Source of the DNA: Bradysia coprophila
Lineage: Eukaryota; Arthropoda; Insecta; Diptera; Sciaridae
Length of the DNA stretch: 64,000 bases
Assembly (NCBI RefSeq): GCF_014529535.1
Contig: NW_023503408.1
Coordinates: 434,001-498,000 of the forward strand
Reading direction: 5' to 3'
Positions 57,941-64,000 of this stretch are shown here, one piece after another. The notes beneath the pieces are model-generated. The model was not told where the DNA came from. It saw only the letters and a program-made list of their open reading frames with translations, and did not search any database. Positions within the stretch are counted from its first letter, which is position 1. Each line of letters opens with the position of its first letter. Position numbers and translations under genes: made by a program.

Positions 57941-60900
57941 TTGTGAGAAACCCGTAGGGTATGATGAATTAGTTTAGTTAAGTTTGGGATAACTTTTGTA
58001 ACCAAAATGTTTTTTGTTGATTCCAGGCTATTGCCATTGATAATGACTATGAAACGTAGTCGAAATATTTGGGAATAAATACTAATGAATGAGCACTACC
58101 GACTAAACTTCCTTTAATTTCTAATCGCTGCTCAAAAACGCAAACTAAAATTATGGCCAGTTCGGATAGATCGGATTTGGAAACAACAACGCAATCTTTT
58201 TTTAAGAGAGTCGAGAATCAATTCGGAACTCAAACTAAAGAAAAGATGAAGAAAATTATGGGTACAAATAAGAGACTTACGAGCCTACGCACACGTAATT
58301 CCTTCCTGATACAATGCCGTCGACATAAAATCCAACCGCCAAGTTTATCAGTAAACTTAAAAGGATTCAAACACTGCATTACCGAAGGTGTGATAAGTAG
58401 ATTAACTAAGTCCTTTTCCCTTACTCTACAAAATGAAGTCATCAACCAACTCTGCAGAGACATAAGTTACAACAATAAAGCTCTACAATCGATTTTGGAA
58501 AGTTTAAAAGAAGATGTTCCTTGTGAACTTTTCGACGAGTTTGAAGTAAAAATCAAAAATAACTACGACACGCTTAAGCAAAAGAAAACCGAATTACAAA
58601 AAAAGAAATTGAATAAGCTATTAGAACCAGAAATAAAGAACGTGAACAGAACTTTCAATCAATCGAAATGGCTCAAGAACTTGACTGACCAAGAGATCCC
58701 ACAAACAGTGCAAAACATCCTAGCATTAGGAGAAAAGTTCAACTTGCCGACGACGAATGAGAAAGCTCCTAACAAAGAAATTATTTCGAACTTGGAACCA
58801 ACGATACAGAAGATAGACAATGTAGATGAAAGGACCCAATTACGGAACAGATTATGTAACATTTTAACAAACCATCAAAAAAGGCGGTCAAAGAAATCAA
58901 CGTTTGACACCTTAGTTCAACAACAAGTGCGAACTACAACCCAATTTCTTAAAGACAATAAAGACATTCTTGTAGTTAACGCTGACAAAGGCAATGTTAC
59001 TGTCCTAATCAAAAAAGAAGAATACGACAAAAAAATGTTGGAATTACTGAATGATGAGAAAACGTACCGCGTACTACCTGAAGACCCAACGAAGAAAATC
59101 CAAGCACAATGCATCCGGCTTATCTCTAATTGGAAGAAACAAAACTATATCACCAAATGGGAAGCTCGGAAATTAAACAGATACAATTCAGTCATCGGTA
59201 AAATGTATGGACAAATCAAAATTCACAAAGTAGGTCAACCAATTCGTCCCGTTTTATCATCAATCAATACACCAACATACAACTTGTCGAAAATGTATGC
59301 CAACATACTCAAAAATGTAACCGGACAAACGAGAAGATCTATTAGGAACGCTGAGGATTTTAAAGAAAAACTCAAAAATATCAAGTTACCAGATGGATAT
59401 GTATTGGCATCATTAGACGTAGTTTCACTGTTCACCAAAATTCCCAAAGAAATGGTTTACCAAGCCATTGATAAAAAATGGTTTCAAATTAAAAAGTTTA
59501 CAACTTTACCGAAAAATGAATTCATGAAAGGGATAAGAATAGTGATGGAAAATTGCACGTTTTCATTCAATGACATCTACTATGAACAAATTTTTGGTTC
59601 ACCAATGGGCTCACCAATGAGTCCAGTATTAGCTGACCTTGTAATGGAATCTTTAGAAGAAGAAACTATCAAAACGTTAAGTTTCAGAATTCCATTTTAT
59701 TCACGTTTCGTAGATGATTGCATAACATCGTGCCCTGCCGAAAAAACCGAAGAACTAAAGAATGCATTCAACAACTACGATCAAAACAAGGACATTCAAT
59801 TCACGATAGAAGTTGAACAAAATAAACAATTGCCGTTCCTGGACCTACTTCTGATCAGAGATAAAGATGGTTTTATCAGAACGAATTGGTACCATAAAGA
59901 AACTTGGTCTGGTCGTTACCTCAATTACCATTCAAAGTTACCGTTTAGTTATAAACGAAATACCATCTCGATTCTGACCGACAAAATAATGAAATTATCG
60001 GACAATGAGTTTCATGAATCGAATCTCAATTTGCTGAAAGAGACACTCAAACAGAATGGATATCCGGTGAAGTTAATTGAAAAGCACATTGAACGGACTA
60101 AGAGTAAACCACTGAGAACGAGAGAGACAACAACAGACACAAAATTTGTTTCTATACCTTACGTTCAAGGCGCATTTGAAAAAATAAAAAAGACGTTCAA
60201 CGAACATAACATCAAAGTTGTTGGTAAAGGTGACCGAAATTTGAAGAAACTTTTATTCTCAAAAATAAAAGACCCAGTACCGAAGTCACAACAGTCAGGA
60301 TTGATCTACAAAATTAAATGTTCATGCGGACTAGTGTACATTGGACAAACCATTCAATATCTAGAAAAAAGAATTTCGAATCACCAATATCACATTCGGA
60401 TAAAAGACAACAAACACAGTGCGTTATGCGATCATGTTATCAACACCGAACATGTAGTCAACTGGGATGAAGTAGAAATTATACACAGAGAAAGTAAACA
60501 ACAAAATAGAGATGTGATGGAGATGATCTACATTAAGACCACCCCTAACACCATCAATAAACAAGTTGAATGTAAATATCTGTCGAACATCTACAATCAA
60601 GTACTACGAGTACCGATAACCAGTGACCAATCTGTCGTCTAATGATTAACGTATTTGTGATTTTATATTAACGAGAGCCGTTCTAATGTAATTTTGATTT
60701 AATTATGCTCGATTCTGCGTACTATTTTTTAATCAGACAAATCCAGTTGTGTGTCCTTAACGTTTTTTTGAATTAGTTAAACTAGTAAGTATTTGTCACC
60801 TAGCTTAACGATAAAATATTTTTACTGAAAGTAACTGATGACGATGTAAGCATTTCTAACTTTGCGCCATTATTGTTATAGAATGAAAAATTGGACACAT

Positions 60901-61128
60901 GTGTGAGAGGATCGATGAATTAGTACGATTAATGACGATAACAATGTAATTGTGAGAAACCCGTAGGGTATGATGAATTAGTTTAGTTAAGTTTGGGATA
61001 ACTTTTGTAACCAAAATGTTTTTTGTTGATTCCAGGCTATTGCCATTGATAATGACTATGAAACGTAGTCGAAATATTTGGGAATAAATACTAATGAATG
61101 AGCACTACCGACTAAACTTCCTTTAATT
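57941..61128 (+). mobile_element. Full-length Penelope-like retroelement
   Basis: Two identical 179-bp direct repeats (57941-58119, 60950-61128) act as pseudo-LTRs around one intact ORF, the usual tandem arrangement of Penelope-like elements. Each repeat holds a hairpin GACTA...TAGTC followed by CGAAA, discussed in the findings as a hammerhead-like fold. No clear target duplication; the insertion deleted part of the host HINE. Repeat identity indicates youth. Confidence 0.85.
58153..60642 (+). CDS. Penelope-like reverse transcriptase with GIY-YIG endonuclease
   Basis: 829 residues. The N-terminal ~270 residues are basic and helical. The RT domain covers about 280-620, with a GSPMGSPMSPVLADL motif (~483) and the catalytic FVDD (YSRFVDDC, ~518). 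The C-terminal GIY-YIG nuclease (about 715-800) has LIYKIKC..., VYIGQT, the conserved R of EKRISNH, and a downstream E (MEMIYIKT). The GIY-YIG nuclease makes the target nick used for priming in endonuclease-positive Penelope-like elements. No intron or disabling mutation is visible. Closest clade (Neptune, Poseidon or Penelope) cannot be decided by eye. Confidence 0.93.
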   Translation: MASSDRSDLETTTQSFFKRVENQFGTQTKEKMKKIMGTNKRLTSLRTRNSFLIQCRRHKIQPPSLSVNLKGFKHCITEGVISRLTKSFSLTLQNEVINQLCRDISYNNKALQSILESLKEDVPCELFDEFEVKIKNNYDTLKQKKTELQKKKLNKLLEPEIKNVNRTFNQSKWLKNLTDQEIPQTVQNILALGEKFNLPTTNEKAPNKEIISNLEPTIQKIDNVDERTQLRNRLCNILTNHQKRRSKKSTFDTLVQQQVRTTTQFLKDNKDILVVNADKGNVTVLIKKEEYDKKMLELLNDEKTYRVLPEDPTKKIQAQCIRLISNWKKQNYITKWEARKLNRYNSVIGKMYGQIKIHKVGQPIRPVLSSINTPTYNLSKMYANILKNVTGQTRRSIRNAEDFKEKLKNIKLPDGYVLASLDVVSLFTKIPKEMVYQAIDKKWFQIKKFTTLPKNEFMKGIRIVMENCTFSFNDIYYEQIFGSPMGSPMSPVLADLVMESLEEETIKTLSFRIPFYSRFVDDCITSCPAEKTEELKNAFNNYDQNKDIQFTIEVEQNKQLPFLDLLLIRDKDGFIRTNWYHKETWSGRYLNYHSKLPFSYKRNTISILTDKIMKLSDNEFHESNLNLLKETLKQNGYPVKLIEKHIERTKSKPLRTRETTTDTKFVSIPYVQGAFEKIKKTFNEHNIKVVGKGDRNLKKLLFSKIKDPVPKSQQSGLIYKIKCSCGLVYIGQTIQYLEKRISNHQYHIRIKDNKHSALCDHVINTEHVVNWDEVEIIHRESKQQNRDVMEMIYIKTTPNTINKQVECKYLSNIYNQVLRVPITSDQSVV

Positions 61129-61379
61129 ACATTTCATAATAATTTTACTTTAACTACATTTACGGGCGAAATAGGCTCACGGTAAAAGTAGGGCGACAGA
61201 CGCACTAGGGTCACGTACGCAATAGATATACGGGTTTGTACGGGGCTCAGTCGCAGCAAGCGCTCCGACTGTTCTGATGGCTCGTTTGTATCAAATTTGC
61301 CATTTTATTGTCAACTGTGTCACTCACAAAAAGCAATCATATACTCAATTCTGCGGCCATTAAATCAACTCTTTCTTTG

Positions 61380-62167
61380 TTATAAATTCCACATTTCGTC
61401 GAACAGTGAATCCATTGTCTGTTGCCATGCCATGTATCCAGCCAAAGACAAATGTAGTCCATCCCCATTGTACATTTCGTACCTTAATTCGTCCGTTGTA
61501 TTGTTGAAGTAAGTGTCTCTCATATTGAGGAACCGGACCATATCTCCCTCAACTACATTAGGCTCGACCATTGCATTGATTCGATCAACAATCGTTGTTT
61601 CCGCCAAATTGTAACGAGGTAGAATGCCCAATACCAAAATGCGCATCAAAGGAAGCCGCCTCCGGTATTCCTCGACAATTGTCACAACTCCTCGAGCTAT
61701 TCCGTCTTCAGAACACCAACCGATATTGTTAGTACCTAGTGTTGAGAATAAAATCCGTCTAAGAATTGTATCTGCAAACGACACATCTACAACCATCTCA
61801 TACCGATCTTAAGCACTAACAGCCTTGGCGCCAGATCAGGACTATCAGTTTCGCCATTCTGAATCCTAAACAGAACATGTTGCGTAGAATCACCGCCTAT
61901 GCCATAGTTGACGCCACCTCTTGATCCATAATGTTCATCCCATAAATCGGTTGCCATCCAGCTCCAACCTTCAGTTATTGAGTCGCCTTGAAAAATCAAT
62001 TGTATATTTGGTGCATTGTCTCTGGCATTGACCACATTTGCTTGAAATCTCTCTTTCCAAATCCATGGCATCCAAGCATGTTGACTTGCTGGTACTGGAA
62101 TCCAAGGCTGACATTGTCCAACGCAATATGCAACCAGCAGTGGAATGAGAGCGACAACGATTTTCAT
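61380..62167 (-). CDS. Secreted GDSL hydrolase, PAF-acetylhydrolase Ib catalytic-subunit-like
   Basis: Two exons: 62167-61804 and 61735-61380, with a 68-bp intron (GTATGAG..CACTAG) and matching phase, giving 239 residues. A signal peptide (MKIVVALIPLLVAYCVG) implies secretion, unlike the cytosolic vertebrate PAFAH1B2/3 subunits. SGNH blocks are present: Ser in FQGDSITEGW, Gly in NYGIGGDST, Asn in the GTNNIGW motif rebuilt across the splice, and Asp/His in NGDGLHLSLAGY. Length fits the family (about 230). Expected activity is ester or acetyl hydrolysis on small lipids; the substrate is unknown. AATAAA lies about 70 nt past the stop, at the very edge of a HINE copy. It is the only conventional metabolic gene seen in the window. 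Confidence 0.88.
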
Positions 62168-62396
62168 TTCAAATTTTGATTAAACTAATTGTACATGGCA
62201 AAGATCTTCAACATTTATCACACACCCAGTACCGTTTATCTTACCAGCTGCTGATACCGCACCAATCACGAATATTTTTACGTTTATTTCGCTGATAGTA
62301 ACTTATCAAAAAGAAGATTGTTGGTGTAGGTTCTCATGATATTACCGTCAGGGCCGTACTGGGTACCAACAGGATAAAGGACCTTCTGACAATGTT

Positions 62397-63855
62397 TAGC
62401 CCCGTACGAAGTACGAAGGGGCTTATAGGATTACGATGCCGTGTGTAATTGATGGAATTCGAAGCAGACGGTAAGGGCAAAGTGTTTGCCTATGTTCATA
62501 GATGACGAATCCGCAATAAAAATTTGGGCCGTCTGTCCGTCTGTCCGTCACGTCGATATCTTGAGTAAATCAAATCCGATTTCAAAATTTTTTTTTTCCC
62601 TGAAATATAGTCGAAATAGTGAGGCTAAGTTCGAAGATGGGCATATTCGGGTCGGCCCTTCGTGAGTTAGGGCCACCTAAGTGATTTAAGGTTTTTTGGT
62701 GATATTTATGGCAAAAAAAAAAACGATGGAAATGTAAATGACACGGCAAATGATAGGTATTGTCAATACCAATCCAGGAAAAAAAAGTTTTTTTAAATCG
62801 GGTGAGTGGACCGTGAGTTAGGGCCTTAGAAGTGAAAAGCTACTAAGGCCCTATGTGTATTTTACATAGAACTCAAGTAAATTTCATACGTTTTTCGTAA
62901 TTTTTGTGTCATTTGGAAGGTAATCAGAAGCCGAATAGAATGTTGTTGAAAAAAAAATTAAATTTGGGTCCTCGGACTAAGGCCGCTACTAGGGCCCTAT
63001 GCGTATTTTACATATAACTCGAGCAAATTTCATCCGTTTTTCGTAATTTTTGTTTCATTTGAAAGATAATCGAACACCGAATAGAATGTTGTTGAAAAAA
63101 AAAAATTTGGGTCCTTGGACTAAGGCCGCTACTAGGGCCCTATGTGTATTTTACATTGAACTCGAGTAAATTTCATTCGTTCTTCGTAATTTTTGTGTCA
63201 TTTGGAAGGTAATCAAAGGCCGAATAGAATGTTGTTGAAAAAAAATTAAATTTGGGTCCTCGGACTAAGGCCGCTACTAGGGCCCTATGCGTATTTTACA
63301 TATAACTCGAGCAAATTTCATCCGTTTTTCGTAATTTTTGTTTCATTTGAAAGATAAATAATCGAACACCGAATAGAATGTTGTTGAAAAAAAATTAAAT
63401 TTGGGTCCTTGGACTAAGGCCGCTACTAGGGCCCTATGTGTATTTTACATATAACTCGAGCAAATTTCATCCGTTTTTCGTAATTTTTGTTTCATTTGGA
63501 AGGTAATCAAAGGCCGAATAGAATGTAGTTGAAAAAAAAATTAAATTTGGATCCTCGGACTGAGGCCGATACTAGACCCTATGTGTATTTATACTCAATA
63601 AATTAAAATTTTAGGGTATTTGAAATTTTTGTTTTATTTGAAAGGAACGTCGTACGGAGCTTCGTAATTGCGCTATGCGCAATTTCTAAGATGTACACAT
63701 TACATAATAATTTTACTTTAACTACTTTAACCGGCGCATAGGCTTACGGTCAAAGTAGGGTGACAGACGCACTAGGGTCACGTACGCAATAGATATACGG
63801 GTTTGTACGGGGCTCAGTCGCAGCAAACGCTCCGACTGTTCTGATGGCTCGTTTT
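62397..63855 (+). mobile_element. HINE/DINE-1-like Helentron derivative
   Basis: Complete: 5' end TAGCCCCGTACGAAGTAC, conserved block, short GTCY microsatellite, about five ~140-bp core units, the AATTGCGCTATGCGCAATTT hairpin, ACGGGGCT and a 3' end TTCTGATGGCTCGTTTTT. A CAGGGCCGTACTGG motif just to the left (62349) resembles a hAT terminus, but no partner was found. Confidence 0.8.
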
Positions 63856-64000
63856 TCGGAACATGTTTGTTCCCAAAGCTTCGAAATAGTTGGGAATGAA
63901 GGCTGATGGGAAGATTCGTCGTGTATGAACGATTACAGAGTTCATAGAGAGGAGCAAGTTGTCAAGTGGAAGTGGTTCCCAGCTCATCATCCTGAGCTAC

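Larger units (their letters stand above)
56832..61287 (+). mobile_element. HINE-like element interrupted by a MITE and a Penelope-like element
   Basis: The 5' end TAGCCCCGTACGAAGTAC, a GTCY microsatellite and core units lie on the left. The 3' block (AGTCGCAGCAAGCGCTCCG...GATGGCTCGTTT) lies right of the Penelope-like insertion. Some HINE sequence between core and 3' block is missing at the insertion point. Confidence 0.75.

Overview
The window looks like AT-rich, repeat-saturated chromosomal DNA of an insect. I infer a dipteran, possibly a fungus-gnat-like lower fly. The basis is short spliceosomal introns (about 56-72 bp), a TATA-box secreted peptide family, a secreted GDSL hydrolase of PAF-acetylhydrolase type, and an invertebrate transposon set (Mag-like Gypsy, Penelope-like, RTE- and Jockey-like LINEs, hAT/mariner/Harbinger MITEs, Helentron-type elements). 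No rRNA, tRNA, CRISPR or bacterial operon structure was seen.

Layout. 1-7 kb holds copies of a high-copy element that I read as a non-autonomous Helentron (HINE/DINE-1-like), two canonical Helitron 3' ends and an RTE remnant inside a foldback unit. 7.5 kb, 19.9 kb and 46.5 kb carry three paralogues of a small secreted cysteine-rich (defensin-like) peptide gene. All are on the minus strand and each has the same palindrome upstream. The third has lost its TATA box and 5'UTR splice donor. 8.6-22 kb is a graveyard of foldback units, MITEs with readable 8-bp target duplications, and LINE fragments.

23-43.2 kb is the most striking part. A 2.3-kb satellite array and a 3.7-kb array of the same satellite in opposite orientation bracket about 14.3 kb. 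That interval holds two convergent spliced genes. One encodes a SAM-like plus C2H2 protein, interrupted by one in-frame stop and carrying perfectly phased 191-residue repeats. The other is a 10-exon, 983-residue tyrosine-recombinase-fold protein with C2H2 fingers, whose reading frame I could rebuild across all introns without a break. Its introns are full of MITEs but its exons are intact. This may be a very large inverted-repeat-bounded mobile unit, or a domesticated recombinase locus caught between inverted satellites.

47.7-54.9 kb is a nest: a HINE copy holds an inverted HINE copy, which holds an intact Gypsy element with identical 173-bp LTRs. 56.8-61.3 kb is a second nest: a HINE holds a Harbinger-like MITE and a full Penelope-like element with identical 179-bp pseudo-LTRs. 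A two-exon GDSL hydrolase gene (61.4-62.2 kb) and another HINE close the window.
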